Part shown: positions 1-6,251 of the stretch, piece by piece
Numbering within the stretch: position 1 is the stretch's first letter
How the letters are laid out: the number at the start of each line of letters is the position of its first letter
Assembly: GCA_002412705.1 (NCBI GenBank)
Contig: DHVO01000026.1
Span: 1 to 15,762 of the forward strand
Source: Bacteroidales bacterium UBA5206
GTDB taxonomy: Bacteria > Bacteroidota > Bacteroidia > Bacteroidales > Tenuifilaceae
Reading direction: 5' to 3'
DNA: 15,762 bases
Made by a program: the position numbers and the translations under genes
The notes under the pieces: generated by a model
Told to the model about the DNA's origin: nothing
Databases searched by the model: none
The model's input: only the letters and a program-made list of their open reading frames with translations

Positions 1-38
1 TAATGAGTTTAAGGAGGAGTAACCAATCTCTCCAGTAT

Positions 39-83
39 AAAAGAAAAGAGCCTGAAATTGAATATTTCAGGCTCTTTTCTTTT
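39..83. terminator. Bidirectional intrinsic terminator
   Basis: A perfect 20-bp inverted repeat (39-58 against 64-83) encloses a 5-nt loop. Both arms are A/T-rich at the outside and G/C-rich in the centre (core GAGCCTGAAA/TTTCAGGCTC), so either strand would give a stable hairpin ending in a U-rich run. On the minus strand it directly follows the N-acyltransferase gene and its 3' arm touches that gene's stop codon (83-85). On the plus strand it would stop transcripts from a gene left of the window. The rest of bases 1-38 shows nothing I can name. Confidence 0.85.
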
Positions 84-1030
84 TATCCGTTCGACTTAAG
101 GTACTTAAATCTACGCCTAAAAAAGCTTAGTATGTGGCGCTCAACCTTACTCTCGTAAATATCATCAATGGTAATCATAATGCCTGTCTCCTCCACATTC
201 CCAAAGTCGGGGTTTAGGATGGTTCCAAAAACCTTCATCGACGGGCTTAGGTTCATGTAGGAGTTAATGAGTGGTGGAATGTTTTCACCAAGAGCACGCA
301 CCTCCTTGGAGAGAATTTTGTAATCCTCCTTGTAATCGGAACCTGTAAATATTCTTGCTAAACGGTCACGGTCAATCTCAACCTCCATGGGGTCAATTGG
401 CGTAACTAGCCCTTCGGTATCGGCAAAATGCTTTTGGAAGAAGTAAAGTAGCAAGTTTCTTGCCTCTACGTTGTAGTTACGGTACATGGTAACCTTACCA
501 AAAAAGTACTTTATACCCGGATAGCGAACAACAAGAGCACCAAGACCATCCCAAAGGTTATCTAGGGCGTAGAGACCTTTTCCTGTGCGTCCCGTTGATT
601 GGTACTTGGGTTGCACAAAGGAGCGACCCAGCTCAATCATGTAGGGCATGTAGTTGCGCTTAAAGTCGTCGCTAAAGTTAAACAGCTTAATGGTTGATAG
701 GTGCATCTCTTCCCCTTTGGACGGGTCGATATTATGAAAACGGTATCCACCAAGAATCTCCCTATCCTGCGGATCCCAAACAATTAGCTGCTGGTAGGGC
801 TTTTCGCTAACATCGTACTTGTCAATATCAACGGGGTTACCCGTTCCTCCACCTGCCGAACGAAATGTAAGCTCACGCAAACGGCCAATTTCCTGCATTA
901 TATAAGGCGAATTGTGCGCATTAACGATGTAAAGTTGGTTTTTCCCATGGTTTGTTTCTCTTACAAACTTATCGGGAGTTAGCTCCTTCTCTATTAACGC
1001 TTTGTCGATCGGTTCAACAATCTGTTCCAT
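83..1030 (-). CDS. OlsB/GlsB-like N-acyltransferase (GNAT fold), probable aminolipid synthesis
   Basis: This 315-aa protein looks like the Bacteroidota hemolysin-like/OlsB-type N-acyltransferases of the GNAT superfamily, which move a 3-hydroxy-acyl chain onto the amino group of an amino acid (ornithine in OlsB, glycine in Bacteroides GlsB). Family marks are the segment GRLRELTFRSAGGGTG (about 49-64), the core strand ILGGYRFHN (92-100) and ELGRSFVQP (133-141), which corresponds to the conserved ELGRSxV block. The C-terminal third (about 205-315) is less typical. No signal peptide or membrane segment is seen, so it probably acts at the inner face of the membrane. It starts at ATG, 47 bp downstream of the O-acyltransferase gene on the same strand, and they are probably co-transcribed. 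The acyl acceptor is inferred from the paired gene and the phylum. Ornithine or another amino acid is possible. Confidence 0.72.
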   Translation of the reverse strand: MEQIVEPIDKALIEKELTPDKFVRETNHGKNQLYIVNAHNSPYIMQEIGRLRELTFRSAGGGTGNPVDIDKYDVSEKPYQQLIVWDPQDREILGGYRFHNIDPSKGEEMHLSTIKLFNFSDDFKRNYMPYMIELGRSFVQPKYQSTGRTGKGLYALDNLWDGLGALVVRYPGIKYFFGKVTMYRNYNVEARNLLLYFFQKHFADTEGLVTPIDPMEVEIDRDRLARIFTGSDYKEDYKILSKEVRALGENIPPLINSYMNLSPSMKVFGTILNPDFGNVEETGIMITIDDIYESKVERHILSFFRRRFKYLKSNG

Positions 1031-1077
1031 GTAACAATGTATTACAAAGTTGATTATAAGCCCCTAACGGGTATTGT

Positions 1078-1905
1078 TTATTTTATGCTAGTCGATATCT
1101 GGTAAACCATTCTTTTAACCCACTCGGCCCACTGTTGCGGGGTTTTGCTCTTATCAAAGGTTTGGTAAGGTATGGGTTTGCCAAATGTTACCGTAATGCT
1201 TTGTCCCTTTTGCCTGTACATCTCATCAACAAGGTAAAGCATCTCAATGTTTGCCTTAAGGCCTAATTTTGAGCGAATTCTTGCAAGGTTATAGAAGAAC
1301 TTAGAGTTTCGTCCGCTAAAAAAAACGGGTACAACATCGCGCTCATGCTTAACCGCTTTTGCAATGAAGCTCTTTTTCCACTCCAGATCCTCAATTACAC
1401 CACCCTTTTGTTTGCGGGAACATAGGCCTGCAGGGAAGTAAAGAATTTGATCCGATGAAGCAAAGGCATCCTCCATTAGCTTGGCATTTGCTGTACTCTG
1501 CGAGCCATGCTTGTTAACGGGTATAAAAACGGGGTGAAGCTGCTTTAGGTGCATTAGCAGGTCGTTCACCGGGAATTTAACATTGGGATAGTGCTTGCTA
1601 ATGGCATGAATAAGAATCATCCCATCAAGCCCACCCAGCGGATGGTTTGAGGCAAATAGGTACCTGCCGTTGGGATCGAGATTCTCAATTCCCGCTACGG
1701 TGTAGCTTACCTGCATCATGCTAAGAATCCCTTCAACGAACTCGGCACCCTGTTTATGTCCGTGGGTGGCCAGGGCTTCGTTAAGATCATCTTCATGAAT
1801 AACCCTTTTCAGATAGCGAATCAGAAATTTGGGTAACATCTTGAGCAATCGGGGGCTTTTGCCGCCAATTACCTTCTCTATCTCAATAAACTTTTCGTTT
1901 TCCAC
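1078..1905 (-). CDS. PlsC-like O-acyltransferase, GlsA/OlsA-type
   Basis: This 275-aa member of the lysophospholipid acyltransferase (PlsC/LPLAT) superfamily probably adds the second, ester-linked acyl chain to an N-acyl amino acid made by the neighbouring enzyme. The catalytic block is ASNHPLGGLDG, with H88 and D94. The spacing is H-X5-D rather than the common H-X4-D. A second block, YFPAG (156-160), fits the FPEG-type glycerol/acceptor motif with Ala in place of Glu, followed by a basic stretch. VVPVFFSGRNS (191-201) matches the usual VPV strand. There is no clear transmembrane helix, so it is likely peripheral to the inner membrane. The start is GTG (1903-1905): no in-frame ATG lies close upstream and the next ATG would remove 22 residues. 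It is first in a two-gene minus-strand unit. A general 1-acylglycerol-3-phosphate acyltransferase is the main alternative. Confidence 0.7.
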   Translation of the reverse strand: MENEKFIEIEKVIGGKSPRLLKMLPKFLIRYLKRVIHEDDLNEALATHGHKQGAEFVEGILSMMQVSYTVAGIENLDPNGRYLFASNHPLGGLDGMILIHAISKHYPNVKFPVNDLLMHLKQLHPVFIPVNKHGSQSTANAKLMEDAFASSDQILYFPAGLCSRKQKGGVIEDLEWKKSFIAKAVKHERDVVPVFFSGRNSKFFYNLARIRSKLGLKANIEMLYLVDEMYRQKGQSITVTFGKPIPYQTFDKSKTPQQWAEWVKRMVYQISTSIK

Positions 1906-1962
1906 TGTTATGTTTTCCCCTTTACCGGGTCGAATAAACCCGCATGCAGTGAATTAAGCAAG

Positions 1963-1997
1963 CAAACATACGAAAAATATTAGACTATTGTTATCAA
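1963..1997 (-). promoter_or_regulatory. Candidate Bacteroidota promoter for the acyltransferase pair
   Basis: Read on the minus strand, TATGTTTG (1970 down to 1963) is an exact match to the Bacteroidota -7 consensus TAnnTTTG. A TTG that could serve as the -33 element lies at 1997-1995, with a 24-nt spacer that is somewhat longer than usual. Transcription would begin near 1957, giving a leader of about 50 nt before the GTG start. That leader contains a small 5-bp hairpin (CGGGT 1926-1930 with ACCCG 1938-1942) of unknown importance. The -7 match is seen directly. Use as a promoter is inferred. Confidence 0.45.
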
Positions 1998-2007
1998 GAG
2001 CTAAAAT

Positions 2008-2056
2008 GAAGAAGAGGAAGAAGAGGAAGTGGAGGAAGATGAGGAAGTGGAGGAAG
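2008..2056. repeat. Purine-only tandem repeat (GAAGAAGAG / GAAGTGGAGGAAGATGAG)
   Basis: The plus strand is almost purely A and G here. GAAGAAGAG occurs twice in tandem (2008-2016, 2017-2025), followed by GAAGTGGAGGAAGATGAG (2026-2043) and a 13-nt partial copy (2044-2056). The period is therefore 9 doubling to 18, a multiple of three. No recognisable gene covers it. A 29-codon ATG frame (2006-2095) runs through it but has no supporting homology I know of. It is probably a simple-sequence expansion in the spacer. Confidence 0.7.
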
Positions 2057-2125
2057 GAGCTGGAAGTCTCGGGAGTTATCGGAATTGAAGAGTAAAGGAG
2101 GTGTTGCCACGCCTATTCATCAATT

Positions 2126-2170
2126 TTAATCCGTGTTAATCTGTATTATTTATATCATCTGCGTTCCATT
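2126..2170. repeat. Possible degenerate dispersed intergenic repeat
   Basis: The run contains ATCCGTGTTAATCTGT (2129-2144) followed by ATCTGCGTTCC (2157-2167). It resembles the ATCCGTGT/ATCTGTG/ATCTGCG word families that recur in intergenic DNA of many environmental bacteria, including Bacteroidota. Within the window there is only this one copy, so dispersal cannot be shown here. It has no coding potential. Confidence 0.35.
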
Positions 2171-2230
2171 GCTCCCTATCCATAAGGGCTACAGCGTATC
2201 TAGTTGACTTTCCGTGTGAAAAGTTATTAA

Positions 2231-2270
2231 CAGGGTGGTAAAAAGTGGGTAAAAGTGGTTGAAAGTGGGT
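2231..2270 (+). promoter_or_regulatory. MraZ operator: four direct repeats of TGGKN with N5 spacers
   Basis: Four consecutive 10-bp units carry GTGG at exactly the same place (2235, 2245, 2255, 2265): CAGGGTGGTA, AAAAGTGGGT, AAAAGTGGTT, GAAAGTGGGT. This agrees with the published MraZ target in Escherichia coli (TGGGN repeats separated by 5 nt) and the AAAGTG repeats in mollicutes. The array ends about 40 bp before the mraZ start and overlaps the probable -33 element, so MraZ bound here would repress its own operon. The repeats are seen directly. MraZ binding follows from family knowledge. Confidence 0.88.
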
Positions 2271-2288
2271 TGAATTTGTATAATTTTA
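2259..2288 (+). promoter_or_regulatory. Probable Pmra, promoter of the dcw operon
   Basis: TTG (2259-2261) lies 19 nt before TAATTTTA (2281-2288), which fits the Bacteroidota -33 TTG and -7 TAnnTTTG layout except in the last two bases. A TATAAT hexamer (2279-2284) overlaps the same place. Initiation would fall near 2293-2296, giving a leader of roughly 15-20 nt before the ATG at 2311. The -33 element sits inside the third and fourth MraZ boxes. A weaker alternative is TTGACT at 2204-2209. Confidence 0.5.
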
Positions 2289-2310
2289 CTTTTTGAAAAG
2301 TGAAAATAAT

Positions 2311-2775
2311 ATGTCTTCATTCATAGGCGATTACGTTTGTAAACTTGATGAGAAGGGGCGTTTGCTCTTTCCATCGGGCTTTAAGAAGCAGAACGAGGCT
2401 GCTTCCGTGGATCGCTTTGTGGTTAAGAAGGACATATTTGAGAACTGCTTGGTGTTGTATTCTTTAGAGGAGTGGGAGCGGCAGAATGAGCTTATTAAGC
2501 GTCAAACCAACCCATACAACAAGGAACACAACCGATTCTTGCGTGAGTTTTACCGCGGTACTGCTGAGGTTTCGCTCGATTCTAGCGGTCGACTGCTTAT
2601 TCCAAAGCGTTTACTCGATTTGGTAGGGGCTGGTCGTGAGCTGGTTTTGGCGGGACAGAACAGTAAGATAGAGGTGTGGGCTAAAGAGGCCTATGAAGGA
2701 ATTGAAACTGACGAGCACGATTTTGCTATGCTTGCAGAGAAAATTATGGGTTCGTCGCATTTGGGAGATGAGTAA
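2311..2775 (+). CDS. mraZ: Transcriptional regulator MraZ
   Basis: This 154-aa MraZ is a DNA-binding protein that forms a ring of SpoVT/AbrB-like folds and represses the dcw operon in enterobacteria. Both signature repeats are present: LDEKGRLLFP (D13, R17) in the first half and LDSSGRLLIP (D90, R94) in the second, each with the DxxGR pattern. I chose ATG 2311, giving MSSFIGDYVCKLD, because family members usually begin a few residues before the first strand. A TTG six codons upstream (2293) would add MKSENN but lies at the predicted transcription start. The stop overlaps the rsmH start by one base (TAATG), which suggests coupling. Four MraZ boxes stand just upstream, so autoregulation is very likely. 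The acidic C-terminal tail (from about 130) is somewhat longer than in E. coli. Confidence 0.95.
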   Translation: MSSFIGDYVCKLDEKGRLLFPSGFKKQNEAASVDRFVVKKDIFENCLVLYSLEEWERQNELIKRQTNPYNKEHNRFLREFYRGTAEVSLDSSGRLLIPKRLLDLVGAGRELVLAGQNSKIEVWAKEAYEGIETDEHDFAMLAEKIMGSSHLGDE

Positions 2776-3671
2776 TGGCTTACCATGTACCGGTTTTACT
2801 TCGCGAAAGCGTAGATGGCTTAAATATTAAGCCTAATGGAACGTACGTTGATCTCACCTTTGGTGGGGGAGGTCACTCGCGCGAAATACTTAAACACCTT
2901 AAAAAGGGTAGGCTTATTGCCTTTGACCAGGACGAGGAGGCGTTTGCCAACGCAATAGACGATCCTCGCTTCATGCTAATTCGTAGCAATTTTAGGTTCT
3001 TTAGAAATTTTCTTCGTTATCACGGCATTGAGCATGTTGATGGTATTTTGGCCGACTTGGGCGTTTCGTCGCACCATTTCGATAGCCCCGAGCGTGGTTT
3101 TTCCATCCGCTTTGAGGGGCCTTTGGATATGCGCATGAACCGCGATGCGAAGCTGGATGCCTATAAGGTTGTGAATACCTACAGCGCAGAGCAGCTAGCC
3201 ATGGTTCTAGACCAGTACGGAGAGGTTAATGGTGCCATGCGTATTGCTAATATTATTTGTAAAGCACGGGAGGATTCGCCCATACAAACGGTAGAGCAGC
3301 TACTGGATCTGCTTAAGCCTAAGTTCCCAATGGCGGTGCAGAATAAGCAGCTGGCAAAGGTGTTTCAGGCTATACGCATTGAGGTTAACCAGGAAATGCA
3401 GGTGCTTAAGCAAATGCTAGAGGCCGCTAAAAACAGCTTGGCTCCGGGTGGTAGGCTAGTGGTTATATCATACCACTCGTTGGAGGATAGGCTGGTTAAG
3501 AACTTTATACGCTCTGGAACCTTTGAGGGTGAGGAGCAAAAGGACTTCTTTGGTAGAAGTCAGTCTCCATTTGAGGCGGTGAACCGCAAGGTTATAATAC
3601 CTACCGATGAGGAGATAGAGCAGAATAACAGAGCGCGTAGCGCAAAGCTTAGAATTGCAGAGAAGCTATGA
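2775..3671 (+). CDS. rsmH: 16S rRNA (cytosine(1402)-N4)-methyltransferase RsmH
   Basis: RsmH (MraW) methylates N4 of C1402 in 16S rRNA, in the ribosomal P site, using S-adenosylmethionine. At 298 aa it is of normal family size. The SAM-binding motif YVDLTFGGGGHS is at 24-35, and DQD (51-53) follows the second strand. ILADLGVSSHHFDSPERGFS (91-110) is the RsmH signature, followed by LDMRMN. QAIRIEVNQE (198-207), SYHSLEDR (232-239) and the C-terminal NNRARSAKLR (284-293) are all typical. The gene overlaps mraZ by one base at the 5' end and ftsL by four bases (ATGA) at the 3' end, so the three are likely translated together. Second place in dcw, after mraZ, is the usual position in bacteria. No oddity is seen. 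Confidence 0.97.
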   Translation: MAYHVPVLLRESVDGLNIKPNGTYVDLTFGGGGHSREILKHLKKGRLIAFDQDEEAFANAIDDPRFMLIRSNFRFFRNFLRYHGIEHVDGILADLGVSSHHFDSPERGFSIRFEGPLDMRMNRDAKLDAYKVVNTYSAEQLAMVLDQYGEVNGAMRIANIICKAREDSPIQTVEQLLDLLKPKFPMAVQNKQLAKVFQAIRIEVNQEMQVLKQMLEAAKNSLAPGGRLVVISYHSLEDRLVKNFIRSGTFEGEEQKDFFGRSQSPFEAVNRKVIIPTDEEIEQNNRARSAKLRIAEKL

Positions 3672-4042
3672 GTAGCGATAACGAACGAATAGAATTTGAC
3701 GACGTACAAAACGAGCCTAAGGAATCTAAGCGCTCGATGGGTATTAAGGATTTGCTTAACGGCAACATTCTTTCCCGTGATGGGTTTTCGTCGCAGGTAC
3801 CATACTTCCTGTTCTTGGCGTTTATTGCCGTTCTGTACATAGCAAACCAGTATAGGTATGAGAAGCTGGTAAAAAAATCGCAGGAGCTGCAAATTGAGGT
3901 TAAAAACCTTAGGGCAGAATCCATAACTACCGCAGCGCAGCTAATGTTTATTAGCAAGCAGTCGGAAGTTGCTAAGCTAATTGAGGCTAAAGGCCTTGGG
4001 TTGGAGGAATCTGTTGTTCCACCCAAAAAGGTTGTAAAGTAG
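3668..4042 (+). CDS. ftsL: FtsL-like cell division protein
   Basis: This is a 124-aa bitopic membrane protein in the FtsL position. It has a charged cytoplasmic N-terminus (1-43), one transmembrane helix at about 44-60 (VPYFLFLAFIAVLYIAN), then a periplasmic segment with heptad-like spacing (about 62-105) that would form the coiled coil pairing with an FtsB/DivIC-type partner. A short Lys/Pro tail ends the protein. Sequence similarity to proteobacterial FtsL is low, as is normal, so the call rests on topology, size and its place between rsmH and ftsI. It begins inside the rsmH stop (ATGA) and is followed 32 bp later by ftsI. In the divisome it would take part in the FtsQLB-type complex that activates FtsW and FtsI. 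Some databases call Bacteroidota members of this family FtsL-like or leave them hypothetical. Confidence 0.85.
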   Translation: MSSDNERIEFDDVQNEPKESKRSMGIKDLLNGNILSRDGFSSQVPYFLFLAFIAVLYIANQYRYEKLVKKSQELQIEVKNLRAESITTAAQLMFISKQSEVAKLIEAKGLGLEESVVPPKKVVK

Positions 4043-4074
4043 AAGGTTAAAAAGGTATCAATAACAAAGTAAAA

Positions 4075-6195
4075 GTGAGCGTAAAAAAGGAGATATTGTT
4101 CCGATTTGGTTTGGTCTATGCGGTATTTGTGCTGCTTGGGCTTGCCATTATTGGTCGTATAATCTTTTTGCAGTTCATAGAGGGAAGCAAGTGGCGCGAG
4201 CGGGCCAGAACCGTTACCTACAAGGATATTACCATTGAGCCAAACCGGGGCGATATTTGTGCCGCCGATGGTCGTTTACTGGCCACATCGGTTCCGTACT
4301 TCGAGATTCGCATGGACCTTAAGGCCGCAGGTCTTACCGATGAGGTATTTTACACTAAGGTAGATTCGTTGGCAATTTGCCTATCTCGATTTTTTAAGGA
4401 TAAGTCACATTATACATACCGTTCCGAGTTAACCAATGCCCGTAAGTTTGCCAAAAACAAGCGCTACTACCCCATTGCCCCACGCATGGTGAATTACATT
4501 GAGCTTCAGGAGCTAAAAACATTTCCGCTATTCCGAATGGGTACCAACAAGGGTGGCTTTATTCCTGTTCAAATAAACAGGCGTATTAAACCTCATGCAA
4601 GTATGGCTTCGCGTACAATCGGTTCGGTAAACGAGGGCGGTGTGGCTATTGGTATTGAGGGGGCATACGACCATGTGCTAAAGGGAAAAGCGGGGGTTAG
4701 CCTTCGCCAGCGTGTTCCGGGAAACACTTGGGTTGATGTAAACAGCTCTAACCAGGTAGATCCAGAGGATGGTACCGACGTAATTACCACGCTAGATGTG
4801 ACCCTACAGGATGTGGCCGAAAGCGCTTTGCGCACACAGCTAAGAAAGCATCAGGCCGAACACGGTTCGGTAATTCTTATGGAGGTTTCAACTGGTGAGG
4901 TAAAAGCCATTGCAAACCTAAAGCGTAACGAGGATGGTACATACTCCGAGGCTTACAACTACGCAATTGGTGAGAGCGCCGAGCCGGGCTCTACCTTCAA
5001 ACTAGCATCGCTTATTGCTTTGCTAGAGGATGGGTACGTTGACCTATCCGATAGTGTGAACACCCGAAACGGAAGAATTACCTACTACGATAAAACCATT
5101 GTTGACTCAAAGGAGGGTGGGCATGGTAAAATATCGGTTAAGGAGGTGTTTGAGGTTTCATCTAACGTAGGTGTAACCGAGCTTGTAACTAAGTTCTACA
5201 AAGGACAAGAGGAGAAGTTTATTGATAGGATATACTCCATGAAGCTAAACCAGCCTCTCGACATATCCATTAAAGGAGAGGTTGCCCCTTATATAAAATA
5301 CCCAGGCGATAAGCTGTGGAGCGGTATTTCATTGCCCATGATGAGCATTGGCTACGAGGTTAAGCTAACGCCATTGCAAATGCTTACCCTTTACAATGCA
5401 GTGGCCAACAACGGGAAAATGGTAAAGCCCCGATTTGTGAAATCGTACCGTAAGCATGGCCAAATTATTAAGGAGTTTGGCACGGAGGTTATTAGCCCAT
5501 CAATATGCTCGCGGTCAACATTACGCAAGGTTCACGAAGTGCTTGAGGGTGTGGTAGAGAACGGAACGGCAAAGAACTTACGAAACGAGCGCTATAAAAT
5601 TGCAGGTAAAACGGGTACTGCCCAAATTGCTAAGGGAACAACAGGGTATCGTGGGCATGGTGGAATTAGCTATCAGGCTTCGTTTGCGGGCTACTTCCCA
5701 GCCGAGGATCCCAAGTACTCCTGCATTGTGGTGGTTAACTCGCCATCTAGTAGCGTGTATTACGGAAACCTTGTTGCGGGTCCAATCTTTAAGGAGATTG
5801 CCGATAAGGTTTACGCTACCAGCAACCAGTGGTTTAAGGAGGTTGACGATGATGGGAACTTGGTTGAGCTTCCCGAATCAAAGAATGGGTATAAACCCGA
5901 TTTGTACCACGTTTTTCGTGAGCTGGATGTTGAGGTTGAGGATCAGGCGCCTGAGTACAAGTGGGTAAACACCTCGCGTAGCAACGAAATGGTTGCCCTT
6001 AAAAAGCGCTCGGTTATACCCAACCTAGTTCCCGATGTTACGGGGATGTGCCTTAACGATGCTCTTTTCCTTATGGAGAACGCAGGTTTACGCGTATCGG
6101 TTCGTGGCAGGGGCGTGGTTCGAAATCAGAGCATACAGCCTGGTGTGCGCGCATCGCACGGACAAAGCGTGGTGCTAGAGATGAGTATGAACTAA
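4075..6195 (+). CDS. ftsI: Division-specific penicillin-binding protein (FtsI/PBP3) with C-terminal PASTA domain
   Basis: This class B PBP of 706 aa cross-links septal peptidoglycan in the periplasm. In order it has an N-terminal anchor helix (about 11-33), a PBP dimerisation region containing EPNRGDI (55-61, the RGxI-type start of the domain), and a transpeptidase domain. The active-site serine lies in SxxK (STFK, 306-309), with SxN (SSN, 362-364) and KTG (512-514 in GKTGTAQ). A single PASTA domain (about 646-704, beginning VIPNLVPDVTGMCLNDA) follows a linker rich in acidic residues. The start is GTG: an in-frame stop lies at 4048 and there is no ATG or TTG between. The gene lies in the ftsI slot between ftsL and murE. 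Its partner glycosyltransferase would be the FtsW encoded further on. PASTA on the division PBP is common in Bacteroidota and in Gram-positives but absent from proteobacterial FtsI. Confidence 0.94.
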   Translation: MSVKKEILFRFGLVYAVFVLLGLAIIGRIIFLQFIEGSKWRERARTVTYKDITIEPNRGDICAADGRLLATSVPYFEIRMDLKAAGLTDEVFYTKVDSLAICLSRFFKDKSHYTYRSELTNARKFAKNKRYYPIAPRMVNYIELQELKTFPLFRMGTNKGGFIPVQINRRIKPHASMASRTIGSVNEGGVAIGIEGAYDHVLKGKAGVSLRQRVPGNTWVDVNSSNQVDPEDGTDVITTLDVTLQDVAESALRTQLRKHQAEHGSVILMEVSTGEVKAIANLKRNEDGTYSEAYNYAIGESAEPGSTFKLASLIALLEDGYVDLSDSVNTRNGRITYYDKTIVDSKEGGHGKISVKEVFEVSSNVGVTELVTKFYKGQEEKFIDRIYSMKLNQPLDISIKGEVAPYIKYPGDKLWSGISLPMMSIGYEVKLTPLQMLTLYNAVANNGKMVKPRFVKSYRKHGQIIKEFGTEVISPSICSRSTLRKVHEVLEGVVENGTAKNLRNERYKIAGKTGTAQIAKGTTGYRGHGGISYQASFAGYFPAEDPKYSCIVVVNSPSSSVYYGNLVAGPIFKEIADKVYATSNQWFKEVDDDGNLVELPESKNGYKPDLYHVFRELDVEVEDQAPEYKWVNTSRSNEMVALKKRSVIPNLVPDVTGMCLNDALFLMENAGLRVSVRGRGVVRNQSIQPGVRASHGQSVVLEMSMN

Positions 6196-6251
6196 TATAT
6201 AAAGGTGCAGCGTAATAGCGCATCTTCTGAATAAAATTAAGTGTAAAGTAA

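Larger units (their letters stand above)
1906..2310. other. Divergent intergenic control region
   Basis: About 400 bp without a convincing gene separates the minus-strand lipid genes from the plus-strand dcw operon. From left to right it holds the candidate acyltransferase promoter, a purine-rich tandem repeat (2008-2056), a stretch resembling a dispersed intergenic repeat (2126-2170), the four-copy MraZ box and the mraZ promoter. The remaining bases (about 2060-2125 and 2171-2230) show nothing I can name. Confidence 0.8.

Noticed and set aside
3..160. Short plus-strand frame from ATG 3 and an AGGAGG word at 12-18
   Set aside because: The frame runs through the terminator stem and into the antisense of the acyltransferase. 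The purine word is not followed by a plausible gene, and the phylum does not generally use Shine-Dalgarno sequences.
2204..2230. E. coli-like promoter TTGACT with TATTAA
   Set aside because: The spacer is only 15 nt and the -10 is poor. The downstream TTG-N19-TAATTTTA fits the phylum better and overlaps the MraZ boxes.
3560..4026. Two minus-strand frames (110 and 125 codons) opposite rsmH/ftsL
   Set aside because: They lie antisense to ftsL, which has a clear membrane helix and an ATGA junction with rsmH. The antisense products show no recognisable motif.
6196..6251. Terminator or internal promoter in the ftsI-murE gap
   Set aside because: No stable hairpin with a U-run and no good TAnnTTTG element was found.
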